Shown piece by piece: positions 47,288 to 57,375 of a stretch of 64,000 bases of DNA (position 1 is its first letter; each line of letters starts with the position of its first letter). This DNA is from Brenneria roseae subsp. roseae (lineage in GTDB: Bacteria > Pseudomonadota > Gammaproteobacteria > Enterobacterales > Enterobacteriaceae): positions 31,349 through 95,348 of the forward strand of contig NZ_KZ819038.1 in assembly GCF_003115845.1 (NCBI RefSeq), in the 5' to 3' direction. The notes beneath the pieces are model-generated. The model saw only the letters and a list, made by a program, of their open reading frames with translations. It did not search any database and was not told where the DNA came from. The position numbers were made by a program, and so were the translations under genes.

Positions 47288-49387
47288 ATGGCGCTGTCCC
47301 CCGCAATAAAATTGCAGATTGGTCAATGGTATAAGGCCCTGCAACAGCAGATCCCGGATTTTATCCCTCGTATCCCCCAGCGACAGATGATTGCCGAAGT
47401 GGCGAAAACGCTGGCGGGCGATTATCCGCGCCATCTGGTTATTGAAGCGCCTACCGGGGTGGGAAAGACGCTGTCCTATTTGATTCCCGGCATTGCCGTA
47501 GGGCGTGCAGAGGAAAGAACGCTGGTGATCAGTACCGCCAATGTGGCGTTACAGGATCAGATTTTCAGCAAAGACCTGCCTTTATTGCAGAAATTTATCC
47601 CTGAGTTGACGTTTACCGCGGCGTTTGGCCGGGGACGCTATGTCTGTCCGCGCAATCTGGCAAGGCTGGCAACCGATGTCGATGCTCAGGGCGATTTAAC
47701 GCTGTTTCTGGATGATGAGCTTGCGCCTTCCAGCCGGGAAGAACAGGGGCTTTGCGCGCGGATTGAGAAAGCGCTGCAAAGCTACGCCTGGGACGGGTTG
47801 CGCGATCATTATCAGGAATCGATTGATGACGGCCTGTGGCGCAAGCTGAGTACCGATAAGGCAAACTGCCTCGCCCATAATTGCCATTATTTCCGGTCGT
47901 GTCCTTTTTTCGTCGCCCGGCGTGAAATTGAGCAGTCGGATGTGGTGGTGACCAATCATGCGCTGGTCATGGCGGCGATGGAAAGTGAATCGGTGCTGCC
48001 CAATCCGAAAGAATTATTGCTGGTGCTGGATGAAGGCCACCATATTCCCGATGTGGCCCGCGATACGCTGGAAATGTCGGGTGATGTGACGCCGGCCTAT
48101 ATCACGTCGCAACTGGAACAGCTGGTTCAGTTGATCGGGCAGTGCATGTCGCAGTTTGCGCCAAAGTCGCCGCCGCGATTGGCACACAGCGAAAGACTGA
48201 CCGCCCATTGCGAAGAACTGCGTGAACAGGTACAGATGTTCGCGCAAATCAGCGGGTTATTTTTGCCGGGCGACGGCAGTGAGGCCGAATATCGCTTTCC
48301 GATGGGGCAAATGCCGGAGGAAATGCGCGAGATCTGTGTCCGACTGTTCAAGCTGACCGATACGCTGCGCGCGCTGACGGAATTCATGCTCAACGATCTC
48401 GGCGAGAAAACCGCCAAACACGATGTGGTACGTTTGCATCATTCACTGCTGAAGATGAGCCGGACGCTGGGCTATCTGGAATCGCTGAGCAAACTGTGGC
48501 GGTTGGCCGCGATGGAAAAATCCTCTAATGCGCCGGTTTCCAAATGGCTTACCCGTGATATTCGCGACAAGCAGGTGCATTTGCATCTGCACTGCGCCGG
48601 TATCCGGGTGTGCGATCAACTGGAAAAACTGCTGTGGAGCAAGGTGCCGCATGTGGTGGTGACATCGGCAACCCTGCGTTCGCTGAACAGTTTTGCCCGG
48701 ATACAGGAACTCTCCGGTCTGAACGAGCGGGAAGGGGATCATTTTATTACGCTGGATTCCCCGTTTAATCACCGGGAACAAGGGCGGCTGGTGATCCCCA
48801 AAATGCGGTATGAACCGCTGATGGCGAACGAAGCGCAGCATATTGCTGAAATGGCCATGTTTTTCAGGGCAGAACTGGAAAAGGATACGCATCGCGGCAT
48901 GTTGATGCTGTTCGCCAGTCAGCGCGCCATGCAGCTTTTTTTGACGCAGGTGACCGATTTGCGTCTGATACTGCTGGTTCAGGGCGACAAACCTCGTTAC
49001 CGGCTGGTTGAACTGCATCGACAGCGCGTTGAGGCGGGGCAGACCAGCGTACTGATTGGCCTACAGTCGTTTGCTGAAGGACTGGATCTGAAAGGCGAGT
49101 TGTTGTCTCAGGTTCATATCCACAAAATAGCCTTTCCGCCGATCGACAGCCCGGTCATTCTGACGGAAGGCGAATGGCTTAAAAGCCTGAAACGTCATCC
49201 GTTTGTGGTTCAGAGCTTGCCCAGCGCATCGTTTAATCTGATCCAGCAGGTGGGACGTTTGATCCGCAGCCATGAGTGCTTTGGTGAAATTGTGATTTAC
49301 GATCGCCGTTTGCTCAGTAAAGGCTATGGCGCCCAGTTGCTCGCCGCGCTGCCCGTGTTCCCGATTGAAGAAAGGGAGATGCCTTAA
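47288..49387 (+). CDS. dinG: ATP-dependent DNA helicase DinG
   Basis: A 699-residue XPD-like 5'-3' helicase that unwinds R-loops and D-loops. Walker A is EAPTGVGKT, the DEAH-type box is LDEGHH, and the 4Fe-4S cluster cysteines are in YVCPRNL and CLAHNCHYFRSC; later motifs include TSATLRSL, LQSFAEGLDLKG and QQVGRLIRS. The start at 47288 (MALSPAIKLQ) matches E. coli; the frame opens 33 bases earlier. It is about 17 residues shorter than E. coli DinG, lacking the basic C-terminal tail. No LexA box was found upstream. Confidence 0.94.
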   Translation: MALSPAIKLQIGQWYKALQQQIPDFIPRIPQRQMIAEVAKTLAGDYPRHLVIEAPTGVGKTLSYLIPGIAVGRAEERTLVISTANVALQDQIFSKDLPLLQKFIPELTFTAAFGRGRYVCPRNLARLATDVDAQGDLTLFLDDELAPSSREEQGLCARIEKALQSYAWDGLRDHYQESIDDGLWRKLSTDKANCLAHNCHYFRSCPFFVARREIEQSDVVVTNHALVMAAMESESVLPNPKELLLVLDEGHHIPDVARDTLEMSGDVTPAYITSQLEQLVQLIGQCMSQFAPKSPPRLAHSERLTAHCEELREQVQMFAQISGLFLPGDGSEAEYRFPMGQMPEEMREICVRLFKLTDTLRALTEFMLNDLGEKTAKHDVVRLHHSLLKMSRTLGYLESLSKLWRLAAMEKSSNAPVSKWLTRDIRDKQVHLHLHCAGIRVCDQLEKLLWSKVPHVVVTSATLRSLNSFARIQELSGLNEREGDHFITLDSPFNHREQGRLVIPKMRYEPLMANEAQHIAEMAMFFRAELEKDTHRGMLMLFASQRAMQLFLTQVTDLRLILLVQGDKPRYRLVELHRQRVEAGQTSVLIGLQSFAEGLDLKGELLSQVHIHKIAFPPIDSPVILTEGEWLKSLKRHPFVVQSLPSASFNLIQQVGRLIRSHECFGEIVIYDRRLLSKGYGAQLLAALPVFPIEEREMP

Positions 49388-49581
49388 GGGGGACTGCGCC
49401 CGACGCCTCTATATTCCTCTCCGCCGTCCCGCTGCGGCAGGCCGTGACCATCCGGAATACGGGTCTGCTTCGCCATCCCGATGAAATCATCACCGCCATG
49501 TTTACATTACCCGGACCAAAGTGAAACATGCTATTTTCGCAGACGAGCTATCAACTGTGTCGCCGTTAACGAGAGGCCCGC

Positions 49582-50550
49582 ATGGATTACACCAAGGTTA
49601 TTAAAGAGGTCGGACGCGGCAAAAATCATGCCCGCGATCTGGATCAGGCCACCGCCGGTGAGCTTTACCGTCGGATGCTGGATGGTGAAGTACCCGAGCT
49701 TGAATTGGGCGGGCTACTGATCGCCTTTCGCATCAAAGGCGAATCTGAATCAGAAATGCTCGGTTTTTATCAGGCCATGCACGAGCGCGTTCTTCGCCTT
49801 CAGCCTCCGGTCAATCGCCCCATGCCGGTTGTCATTCCCAGTTATAACGGAGCGAGAAAGCAGGCTAATCTGACGCCGCTTTTGGCTTTGTTGCTGACCC
49901 GGCTGGGCTTTCCCGTAGTCATTCATGGCGTCAGTGAAGATCCAACGCGCGTTACCAGCGCCGAGATACTGCGCAACCTCGGTATTGCGGAGGTGGAGAG
50001 TGCGGAACAGGCGCAGCGGCAGATTGATGAAGGCTATCCGGTGTTTATCCCCGTTTCGGTGTTGTGTCCTGAGATTGATCGGCAGTTGCAGCTACGCTGG
50101 CGTATGGGGGTGCGTAACAGCAGCCATACTCTGGCGAAAGTGGCTACGCCTTTTGCAGAGGATAAGGCATTAAGGATCGTCAGCGTGTCGCACCCTGAAT
50201 ATATTACCCGCGTCGGAACCTTTTTTAACGATATTCATGGCCGTGCCCTATTGATGCAGGGTACGGAGGGGGAAGTGTATGCCAACCCGCAGCGCTGCCC
50301 GGAAATTCACTTTATTCATCAGCAAAAAACGCAGGTGCTGCATGTGCGGCAGGATATTGTGGTCGCGCCTGACAGCCTGCCGATTGCGAAGGATGCGGCA
50401 ACCACGGCGCGCTGGACGGCGCAATGTCTGGCCGGAGAAATCGCCATACCGTATGCGATTCGTTTGCAGCTTGCCTGCTGCCTGGTAGCCGCCGGGGAAA
50501 CGCCAACCATGGAACAAGCCGTCGCGACGATTAGAAAACGTTTGGGATAG
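49582..50550 (+). CDS. ybiB: TrpD2-family nucleic-acid-binding protein YbiB
   Basis: A 322-residue protein with the anthranilate phosphoribosyltransferase-like fold (DYTKVIKEVGRGKNHARDLD, MLDGEVPELELGGLLIAFRIKGES, GARKQANLTPLLALLL). YbiB binds nucleic acids non-specifically and does not act in tryptophan synthesis. In E. coli it follows dinG, as here, with a 194-bp gap. ATG 49582 follows AACGAGAGG. Length matches E. coli (320). Confidence 0.93.
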   Translation: MDYTKVIKEVGRGKNHARDLDQATAGELYRRMLDGEVPELELGGLLIAFRIKGESESEMLGFYQAMHERVLRLQPPVNRPMPVVIPSYNGARKQANLTPLLALLLTRLGFPVVIHGVSEDPTRVTSAEILRNLGIAEVESAEQAQRQIDEGYPVFIPVSVLCPEIDRQLQLRWRMGVRNSSHTLAKVATPFAEDKALRIVSVSHPEYITRVGTFFNDIHGRALLMQGTEGEVYANPQRCPEIHFIHQQKTQVLHVRQDIVVAPDSLPIAKDAATTARWTAQCLAGEIAIPYAIRLQLACCLVAAGETPTMEQAVATIRKRLG

Positions 50551-50611
50551 GTCGATTGGGCGTAACATATTGTCTCAATTATCCTGATTTTCCTCCTGGA
50601 GAAGAAATATC

Positions 50612-52471
50612 ATGCAACAGAGTGTGGATTATTTTAATGCGCTGAATCGCGATTATCTTGCCGTTCATCAGGCGAAAGAAGACCTGTTCTGGCAACTGTA
50701 TATGGGCATGGGGAGTGATGACGCGTCCGCTCGGTTTTCTGTCGCGGAAAGCGCTTACAAGCGTTTTATTTCTCAACCGCAACGTTTGGTTGAGTTGCGC
50801 AATCACATCTCAGCGCTGGAAGCGAGTCCGGTAAGTGACAATCGGCAGGCGTTGTTGCACGGTCTGCAAGGGTGGTATCGGTTTTTTGACTGCAATGTTA
50901 TCGAAGATCCTCAGGCGCAGGCGTTGATGGATGACATTATCGCCGCGGAAAGCGCCCTGTACGAAAAGCGCAAAGCGTATGAGATGACGCATCTGAATGC
51001 AAAAGGTGAATGGGTCCCGGCGTCATTAGGTGAATTGCTGACCAACCAGGCGACGAATGATACGGAAGCCTATCGACAGAGTTCTCAGCAGGCGCTGCGC
51101 AATCTGGAACAGTGGTTATTGCATAACGGTTTTCCCGAGTTGATTAGCCTGCGTAACCGTTTTGCCCGTCAGATGGGTTACCGCAACTATTTTGACTATA
51201 AGGTCAATAAAACCGAGCGTATGTCGCCGGAACAGCTTTTCGCCATTCTCGATCCTTTTGAAGCGCAAACCCGCGAAGCGAATGTCCGAAGTCTGCGGGA
51301 GTTGGCCGAGTCGAAAGGACCGGATGCATTGCTGCCGTGGAACGTTCGTTACGCCAGCGCAGGCGATGTCACCCGCCAGCTTGATCCCTATTTCCCTTTT
51401 GCCGCTTCGCTGGCGCGTTGGGTCAATAGTTTTAAACGTCTGCATATTGGTTTTAACGGCGCAGAAATGCAGCTTGATTTGCTGGTGCGCAAGGGCAAAT
51501 ACGAGAACGGCTTTATGCATGCGCCGGTTCCCGCTTTTGTCCAGCAGAATAAATGGATCCCGGCACGTATTAATTTCACCAGTCTGGCAAGACCGGATCA
51601 GGTGGGCAGTGGCGCCAGCGGCATTAATACGCTGTTTCATGAAGGGGGACATGCCGCGCATTTTGCCAATATCCGTCAAAATGCGCCGTGTTTCTCACAG
51701 GAGTTTCCGCCAACGTCCATGGCCTATGCGGAAACCCAGTCCATGTTTTGCGACAGTCTGTTGCACGATGCCGACTGGTTGAAACGTTATGCAAAAAACG
51801 CGCAGGGTGAGGTGATCCCTGATGATCTGATCCGTGCGGATATCAGTACCCGTCAGCCAATGCGCGCCTTTAATGAACGGCATATTCTGTTGGTGCCTTA
51901 CTTCGAGTGGGAACTCTATTCATGGTCCGATGAGCAGCGGACGCCGGAGGCGATGACGCAACTGGCGCGCGATGTTGAGCAACGTATTCTGGGCGTCAGC
52001 GGCAGTCCGCGGCCTACTCTGGCGATCCCGCATCTGTTGTCGATGGAGTCAGCCTGTTCCTACCAGGGGTATTTGCTGGCGCTGATGGCGGTAGAGCAGA
52101 CCCGGCACTATTTTCTGCAACGTGATGGTTATCTGACCGATAACGCCGCAATTGGCCCCGATCTGGCAAAACATTACTGGCTGCCGGGAAACAGCGTCAG
52201 TCATGACGCAACCTTGATCAGTCTTACCGGTGAAGGGTTTAATCCGGCATATCTGGCTCGTGCCTGCAATCTGACCGTCGATGAAGCCTGGCAACAGGCT
52301 CAGACGACCATGGCGCAGGCGCAGCTACGCCCGCAGGCCGGGGCGGATTTTGATTTGTCCGCGCGGATACGGATTGTCGATGGCGATCGTGTTCTGGCGG
52401 ATAATGAAAAAGGCGATGAGGCGATGTGTCAGGATTTTGCCGAGTTTATTGAAAAGGAATATCCGCGCTAA
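50612..52471 (+). CDS. M3-family metallopeptidase (oligoendopeptidase-like)
   Basis: A 619-residue zinc peptidase. The zinc site is H343-E-G-G-H347 in NTLFHEGGHAAHF, with the third ligand expected in the following acidic helix (PTSMAYAETQSMFCDSLL). The helical N-terminal lid and the late HPTM-like segment typical of M3 enzymes appear in diverged form. No signal peptide, so it would cut short peptides in the cytoplasm. GGAGAAG precedes the start. It is close to neither E. coli Dcp nor OpdA; a shared terminator with glnQ follows. Confidence 0.85.
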   Translation: MQQSVDYFNALNRDYLAVHQAKEDLFWQLYMGMGSDDASARFSVAESAYKRFISQPQRLVELRNHISALEASPVSDNRQALLHGLQGWYRFFDCNVIEDPQAQALMDDIIAAESALYEKRKAYEMTHLNAKGEWVPASLGELLTNQATNDTEAYRQSSQQALRNLEQWLLHNGFPELISLRNRFARQMGYRNYFDYKVNKTERMSPEQLFAILDPFEAQTREANVRSLRELAESKGPDALLPWNVRYASAGDVTRQLDPYFPFAASLARWVNSFKRLHIGFNGAEMQLDLLVRKGKYENGFMHAPVPAFVQQNKWIPARINFTSLARPDQVGSGASGINTLFHEGGHAAHFANIRQNAPCFSQEFPPTSMAYAETQSMFCDSLLHDADWLKRYAKNAQGEVIPDDLIRADISTRQPMRAFNERHILLVPYFEWELYSWSDEQRTPEAMTQLARDVEQRILGVSGSPRPTLAIPHLLSMESACSYQGYLLALMAVEQTRHYFLQRDGYLTDNAAIGPDLAKHYWLPGNSVSHDATLISLTGEGFNPAYLARACNLTVDEAWQQAQTTMAQAQLRPQAGADFDLSARIRIVDGDRVLADNEKGDEAMCQDFAEFIEKEYPR

Positions 52472-52486
52472 TTGATGAGTTAAAGG

Positions 52487-52506
52487 AAGGGTGCGGCTGC
52501 ACCCTT
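52487..52506. terminator. Bidirectional terminator between M3 peptidase and glnQ
   Basis: Perfect 8-bp arms AAGGGTGC and GCACCCTT enclose a 4-base loop, with T- and A-rich flanks, between the stop codons of two convergent genes. Confidence 0.75.
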
Positions 52507-52518
52507 TAACGCGTTGAC

Positions 52519-53241
52519 TTAGGAAACGTGTTGCAGAAACTCACGCAGGCGATCGCTTGGCGGGTTGGTGATCAGCGTTTCCGGATCGCCGTCTTCTGCG
52601 ATACGGCCCTTATCAATGAAGATAAGACGGGAAGCGACTTTGTGAGCAAAGCCGACTTCATGGGTTACGATGACCATAGTCATGCCTTCTTCGGCCAGAT
52701 CCTTCATTACCGTCAGCACTTCGTGGCGCAGTTCCGGATCGAGCGCGGAAGTGGGCTCATCAAACAGCATCAGCTTAGGTTTGACGGCCAACGCGCGCGC
52801 AATCGCGACACGCTGCTGCTGCCCGCCGGAGAGTTCGGAAGGGTAGTGGTGCGCCCGTTCGGACAAACCGACTTTGGCCAGCAGTGTTTTGGCCAGCTTT
52901 TCCGCCTCGTTTTTACTGGCGCCGCGAACCCGGATCGGGCCGAAGGCGATGTTTTCCAGCGCGGTCAAATGCGGGAACAGATAGAACTGTTGGAATACCA
53001 TTCCCGCTTCCTGACGGATTAAGCGCTCATCAACGCGCGGGTCGTTGACTTTCAACCCATCGACGATCAGTTCTCCACTGGTGATTTCTTCGAGCTTATT
53101 GATGCAGCGCAGCAGCGTCGATTTACCGGAGCCTGAAGGCCCGATAATCACGACCACTTCACCCTGGTCAATTTTCAGATCGATATCGTGCAAAACTTTT
53201 GTCTGACCAAAGTGTTTAGATACGTTTTTAAATTCAATCAT
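52519..53241 (-). CDS. glnQ: Glutamine ABC importer ATPase GlnQ
   Basis: A 240-residue ATPase, the E. coli length, with Walker [11 protein letters not shown]-loop [13 protein letters not shown], signature [15 protein letters not shown], Walker [14 protein letters not shown] and [12 protein letters not shown]. It energises uptake of glutamine through GlnP. It is the last gene of glnHPQ, with an ATGA overlap with glnP. Confidence 0.96.
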   Translation of the reverse strand: MIEFKNVSKHFGQTKVLHDIDLKIDQGEVVVIIGPSGSGKSTLLRCINKLEEITSGELIVDGLKVNDPRVDERLIRQEAGMVFQQFYLFPHLTALENIAFGPIRVRGASKNEAEKLAKTLLAKVGLSERAHHYPSELSGGQQQRVAIARALAVKPKLMLFDEPTSALDPELRHEVLTVMKDLAEEGMTMVIVTHEVGFAHKVASRLIFIDKGRIAEDGDPETLITNPPSDRLREFLQHVS

Positions 53242-53897
53242 ATAATCTTAAGTCTTCTTTCCAGACGACGCAGGATGAAGCTGAGTACCAGCGTGATGAA
53301 CAGATAAATCACGGCGACTGCACTCCATATTTCCAGGGCGCGAAAGTTACCCGCGATGATTTCCTGGCCGGAACGGGTCAGTTCCGCCACGCCAATCACG
53401 ATAAACAATGAGGTGTCTTTGATACTGATAATCCACTGATTACCCAGCGGCGGCAGCATCCGACGCAGCGCGAGTGGCGCGATGACGTAGCGCAAGGTGT
53501 CGCGGCGAGATAAGCCCAGCGCGAGCCCGGCTTCACGGAAACCATTATGGATAGATAACACCGAGCCGCGAGTAATTTCCGCAATGTAGGCGCCCGAGTT
53601 GATCATGATGGTCACCACCGCAGCGGCAAAAGGGTCGATCCGCACTGAGGTCCAAATCATTGGCAAGGCGAAGTAGATGAACATGACCTGCACGACGATC
53701 GGCGTACCGCGGATGATTTCAATAAAGACCAGTGCGATGCGGCTGGAAAACCAACCGCCGTAAGCGCGGGCAAAGCCCGCGAGCACACCGATAACCAAAC
53801 CGCCAAGCAGACCCAGCACTGAGATCAGCAATGTCATTTTTGCCCCTTCTAATAAGAGGGGCAGAGAAGGCCAAATGGCGCTCCAGTCAAACTGCAT
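53238..53897 (-). CDS. glnP: Glutamine ABC importer permease GlnP
   Basis: A 219-residue permease of the HisMQ type, same length as E. coli GlnP, with about five helices and the segment [40 protein letters not shown] (EAA loop). It is the membrane channel for GlnH-delivered glutamine. A hairpin-forming repeat lies in the 150-bp gap separating it from glnH. Confidence 0.96.
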   Translation of the reverse strand: MQFDWSAIWPSLPLLLEGAKMTLLISVLGLLGGLVIGVLAGFARAYGGWFSSRIALVFIEIIRGTPIVVQVMFIYFALPMIWTSVRIDPFAAAVVTIMINSGAYIAEITRGSVLSIHNGFREAGLALGLSRRDTLRYVIAPLALRRMLPPLGNQWIISIKDTSLFIVIGVAELTRSGQEIIAGNFRALEIWSAVAVIYLFITLVLSFILRRLERRLKII

Positions 53898-53940
53898 GGA
53901 ATATCTCCAGATTAATTCGGCAATTACTTATACTCGTTAT

Positions 53941-54047
53941 ATTTCGAGTTGATGGGCGTTGGCTTTGCCTCCATGGGCCTCGCCCGTAAAAGGCCAACGC
54001 GTTGCATTATTCAAAACGATAACGTTTTGTCCGGCAGCTCGAATTAT
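53941..54047. repeat. Dispersed repeat, copy 2, MITE-like, inside the glnHPQ operon
   Basis: Bases 53974-54043 align without gaps to 16431-16500 (56 of 70 identical). This copy has near-complementary ends (ATTTCGAGTTG and CAGCTCGAAT) and an internal pair GGCGTTGGC/GGCCAACGC, so it can fold as a hairpin. It lies between the glnH stop and the glnP start. Confidence 0.75.
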
Positions 54048-54794
54048 TTAGAGTGTAGGTTCCACACCAAACCATTTTTTGTAGATCTCGGCATAAGTGC
54101 CGTCTTCTTGCAGAGTCTTGAGTGCGCCATTGACTTTTTCACGCAGATCGCTGTTTTTCGGGAATGCGATGCCGTACTGCTGTGCTTTGATAGAATCGCC
54201 AACGGCTTTGAACTGGCCGTTACCTGCTGTTTTGATGAAGTAAAGAATGTTCGGCGTATCATGCAAAACGGCATCAGCACGGTTAGTACCTAATTCCATA
54301 TAGGCATTATCGATGTTCGGGAACTGGCGCAGATCTTTAGTTTTTATATTGGCTTTAGCGTAATCAACGGAACCGGTACCGCTTTTCACGGCAACGACTT
54401 TCCCTGCCAGATCCTGTTCGCTTTTGATCTCATTATTGTCGGCTTTCACCATGACCAGCAGGCCACTGTTGTAATAACCGTCGGAAAAATCGATGGCTTT
54501 TTTACGCTCGTCAGTAATGGTAATACCCGCCAGAGCCAGGTCCACATTGCGGGTTTGCAGCGCAGGAATAATGCCGCTGAAATCCATCGGTTTCAGGGTA
54601 TAGCTCAGATTGAGTTGTTTGGCGATAGCATCCCAAAGATCGATATCGAAACCGACATATTTGTCACCCTGTTTGAACTCGAATGGAACGAATGCGGTGT
54701 CAGTGGCGACAATCAGTTCTTTCTCTGCGGCGTAGCTGGAAATACTCATAGCCAGCGTCAGTGCAGCCAAAGAGGCTTTAAGTAATGATTTCAT
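54048..54794 (-). CDS. glnH: Glutamine-binding periplasmic protein GlnH
   Basis: A 248-residue binding protein, the E. coli length, with signal peptide ([20 protein letters not shown], cleavage after YAA) and mature start [20 protein letters not shown]. Ligand-site segments [21 protein letters not shown] and [15 protein letters not shown] are nearly identical to E. coli. ATG 54794 follows AGGAAGG; a TTG three bases upstream is an unlikely start. First gene of glnHPQ. Confidence 0.96.
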   Translation of the reverse strand: MKSLLKASLAALTLAMSISSYAAEKELIVATDTAFVPFEFKQGDKYVGFDIDLWDAIAKQLNLSYTLKPMDFSGIIPALQTRNVDLALAGITITDERKKAIDFSDGYYNSGLLVMVKADNNEIKSEQDLAGKVVAVKSGTGSVDYAKANIKTKDLRQFPNIDNAYMELGTNRADAVLHDTPNILYFIKTAGNGQFKAVGDSIKAQQYGIAFPKNSDLREKVNGALKTLQEDGTYAEIYKKWFGVEPTL

Positions 54795-55206
54795 CAAATC
54801 CTTCCTGTTTATATCAGTTGTGGAAAGCCCTGTGCTTTATAGGGACGATGTTTTACAGGCACGATCAGACATCGTTCAAAAATAACGACCGTAGTAAAAA
54901 ACCTATCAAAACATTAGGTTAGTCACCAAGTGCTTTACTTAACCTGTTGTTTTTATGTCGTTGCTCTGCCGAAGATGAACGTTTTTTAATCCAATGTCAT
55001 TGCGCAGAGCGTTGCTATGATTAACTAATTTATACTGGGGAAACAACCGTTGATTGCGGTTATCTTGCATTATTTCAGGTAAAAGCTAATTTTTTGAGCG
55101 CTAAAACGGATAAAATAGCGAGTAATGACCGTAACGGGTTACATCATGAACAAAATCCAGGCGGTACGCCGGGTGAGCGGAAAATCGCTGGTGAGCAGGC
55201 ACAAAT
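54795..55206. other. Intergenic region glnH-dps (412 bp)
   Basis: This holds the glnH promoter region. I searched the minus strand for a sigma-54 element (GG-N10-GC) and found no convincing one. An AT-rich stretch with small inverted repeats (for example CCTATCAAAACATTAGG) is present. No gene is supported. Confidence 0.4.
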
Positions 55207-55230
55207 AAAAAGGGCCGCCGAAGCAGCCCC
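55207..55230 (-). terminator. Rho-independent terminator of dps
   Basis: On the minus strand a GGGGCTGC stem pairs with GCGGCCC across a TTCG loop (one G-T wobble) and is followed by TTTTT, about 28 bp after the dps stop. Confidence 0.85.
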
Positions 55231-55257
55231 GATGACAATCATCATTCAATGTTGGCA

Positions 55258-55761
55258 TCATTCAATATTGGATTCGATGAACCACAGGAATTTGTCCAGA
55301 TCGCGCGATGCGGCTGTCAGGATATCCGCAGTATCTTCATCCTCTGCTTTGGTGATTGCTTTGCGAACATCATTGGCGACGACGGCATAACGTTCCGCCA
55401 GCGCTTTCAGATGGTCCTGCACACCATGGATATTCGTTGGATAGCTTTTCAGCGAAGTCTGCTCGTTGACCACCTGTACGGTACCCAGCGCAACGCCACC
55501 GAGCTGAACGATACGTTCTGCCATGGTGTCCTGATGATCGGTAATCGCGGTACGGAAACCATCAAGCATTTCATGTACGGCAATAAAGTTTGCGCCACGC
55601 ATGTTCCAGTGCGCCTGCTTGGTTATCAGAGACAGGTCAATAAAGTCTACTACCAGATGGTTTAACAGCTTGATAGTAGAGGTCTTCACATCATCATCCA
55701 AATCATTACGAGTGTAGATAAGTTCGGAAGATGCGGGGTTTACCAGTTTAGCGGTACGCAT
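55258..55761 (-). CDS. dps: DNA-protecting ferritin-like protein Dps
   Basis: A 167-residue Dps, the E. coli size. The ferroxidase residues are in [22 protein letters not shown] and [10 protein letters not shown], and the Lys-containing N-terminal tail that binds DNA is shorter in lysine than in E. coli. The dodecamer stores iron and shields DNA in stationary phase. A TATAAT -10 is visible on the minus strand at 55813-55818. A near-perfect Fur box lies about 230 bp upstream. Confidence 0.95.
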   Translation of the reverse strand: MRTAKLVNPASSELIYTRNDLDDDVKTSTIKLLNHLVVDFIDLSLITKQAHWNMRGANFIAVHEMLDGFRTAITDHQDTMAERIVQLGGVALGTVQVVNEQTSLKSYPTNIHGVQDHLKALAERYAVVANDVRKAITKAEDEDTADILTAASRDLDKFLWFIESNIE

Positions 55762-55989
55762 AAATCTAATCCTCTTATTTAATTTTCATCATCTAACTGT
55801 TCAACTTGGTTAATTATAGCAGCAATCAAACAAAATATTGAAAAGAATTACCTATCGAATAAATAGTTATAGAAGATATAGGTGATGGTCTTTATTATCG
55901 GATGTTTTCTGATAGCGATCAACCGTTGGTCATCAGATATAAGCTAAAATGATATTCCCATTAAGCGAAATTGAAATAATTTATTTTTA

Positions 55990-56008
55990 TATAATGATAA
56001 TCATTATC
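55990..56008. promoter_or_regulatory. Near-perfect Fur box
   Basis: The 19 bases TATAATGATAATCATTATC match the Fur consensus GATAATGATAATCATTATC at 18 positions. It lies between the end of rhtA and dps. On the minus strand it would sit between a GGGACA (-35-like) and TTATAT (-10-like) pair directed at dps. Confidence 0.8.
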
Positions 56009-56088
56009 CTTTTGTCCCATTTTATTCAGCTGCGTTCTCCCCGGGAAAGTAACGCCTTTCTGCAACGATTTTCTGAAGACGCATAACA

Positions 56089-56979
56089 TTATGCGGCGTG
56101 ATTATTTTCCTCCTCCGCAGGCGTAGCTGATTTTATCGTCATGGTTGCGCCAATGGAGGCGGTAATAATAAATAATAGCGCCATCCACTGGGTAAAGGAT
56201 AAATGCTCATTGAGGAACAGAATACCAGAAACGGCGGCAATCGCCGGCTCCATACTCATTAGTGTGCTAAAGGTTCTGGCCGGCAGACGAGTTAGGGCTA
56301 TCATTTCAAGAGAATAGGGGAGCGCGGTGGAAAGAATAGCAACCGCAATACCCAATGGTAATATTGAGAGAGAAAATAATGCAGGTTCAGCATAGATGAC
56401 CCCGATTGGACAAAATATCATCGCTGCAATAAATGACCCGATAGCAACGGTTCCCGGCCCGTGATTTGAGCCTGCTTTTTGTCCAAAGAGAATATATAAC
56501 GCCCAGCATGCGCCCGCCCCAATTGCGCAAAATGCGCCTGTAATATCGACATTGCCGATATTATGTCCAAGCGGTAATAAAAACCACAATCCCAGTATTG
56601 CCAGAATAACCCACACAAAATCAATCAACCTGCGTGATGATAACATTGCGACCGCGAGTGGACCGGTAAATTCCAATGCTACGGCAATGCCGAGAGGAAC
56701 GGTACGCAGTGAAAGGTAAAATAGGAAATTCATGCCCCCCAGCGTCACGCCATAAATGATCAACGGCAGGCGGTTACTGCTAAAGCGCATCCGCCAGGGT
56801 TTGAAAATGACGCAAAGGATCAATGTGCCGATACCCAGACGCAATGCGGTTATTCCCGTAGCACCAACCACCGGAAACAGGCTTTTGGCCAGCGCGGCGC
56901 CGCTTTGGATGGAGATCATGGATATGATGATCAGCAGTATGGCAAGCAACGCCGACACACGCTGAGAGGATAAGGTCAT
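56089..56979 (-). CDS. rhtA: Threonine/homoserine exporter RhtA
   Basis: A 296-residue DMT-family exporter with ten helices, matching E. coli RhtA in length and in segments such as SLFPVVGATGITALRLGIGTLIL, TVPLGIAVALEFTGPLAVA and LPYSLEMIALTRLPARTFSTLMSMEPA. It exports threonine, homoserine and related amino acids. The start at 56979 is chosen because AAGG precedes it and it gives the E. coli-like length; the frame opens up to 57021. Position between dps and ompX is as in E. coli. Confidence 0.94.
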   Translation of the reverse strand: MTLSSQRVSALLAILLIIISMISIQSGAALAKSLFPVVGATGITALRLGIGTLILCVIFKPWRMRFSSNRLPLIIYGVTLGGMNFLFYLSLRTVPLGIAVALEFTGPLAVAMLSSRRLIDFVWVILAILGLWFLLPLGHNIGNVDITGAFCAIGAGACWALYILFGQKAGSNHGPGTVAIGSFIAAMIFCPIGVIYAEPALFSLSILPLGIAVAILSTALPYSLEMIALTRLPARTFSTLMSMEPAIAAVSGILFLNEHLSFTQWMALLFIITASIGATMTIKSATPAEEENNHAA

Positions 56980-57375
56980 GCTTTCGGCCTTAATAATGGA
57001 GTAAATCATGGTGGTGGACAAAAAAACATTACTGCCAGACTAGTCAATTGTAAAGGATTTGTCGGGGTAAAACTTACTTTTATTGACTTTTATTTACGAT
57101 ATATTTATCTGGTGTATTTTTATGCAAATTAATTAGCATGAAAACTGAGCGAATAATTAAGAATTATCTGTTTTAGCCCCTGATGGAGAATTATTTTCCG
57201 GTTTGGTTGTCTTCTTTAAAAAATCAATATAATTAGCGTGATAGAGCGAGTTTGAAAATATTTGTTACATCAAAGGTACAATTGAAGATTATTTATCAGG
57301 CAGAAAGTCTATCATTTGTTTGTTATATTTAGGGCGTTAGGTATTCTTTCATAAGATGAATTCGAGGCTGTATAT
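56980..57375. other. AT-rich region between divergent rhtA and ompX
   Basis: About 400 bp with the promoters of both genes and a long ompX leader. No gene or named motif is supported. Confidence 0.4.

Noticed and set aside
47129..49581. LexA (SOS) boxes upstream of dinG and ybiB
   Set aside because: Searched for CTG-N10-CAG in both gaps and found none, although the E. coli genes are SOS-controlled.
54795..55206. Sigma-54 promoter of glnH
   Set aside because: No convincing TGGCAC-N5-TTGC-type element was found on the minus strand by eye.
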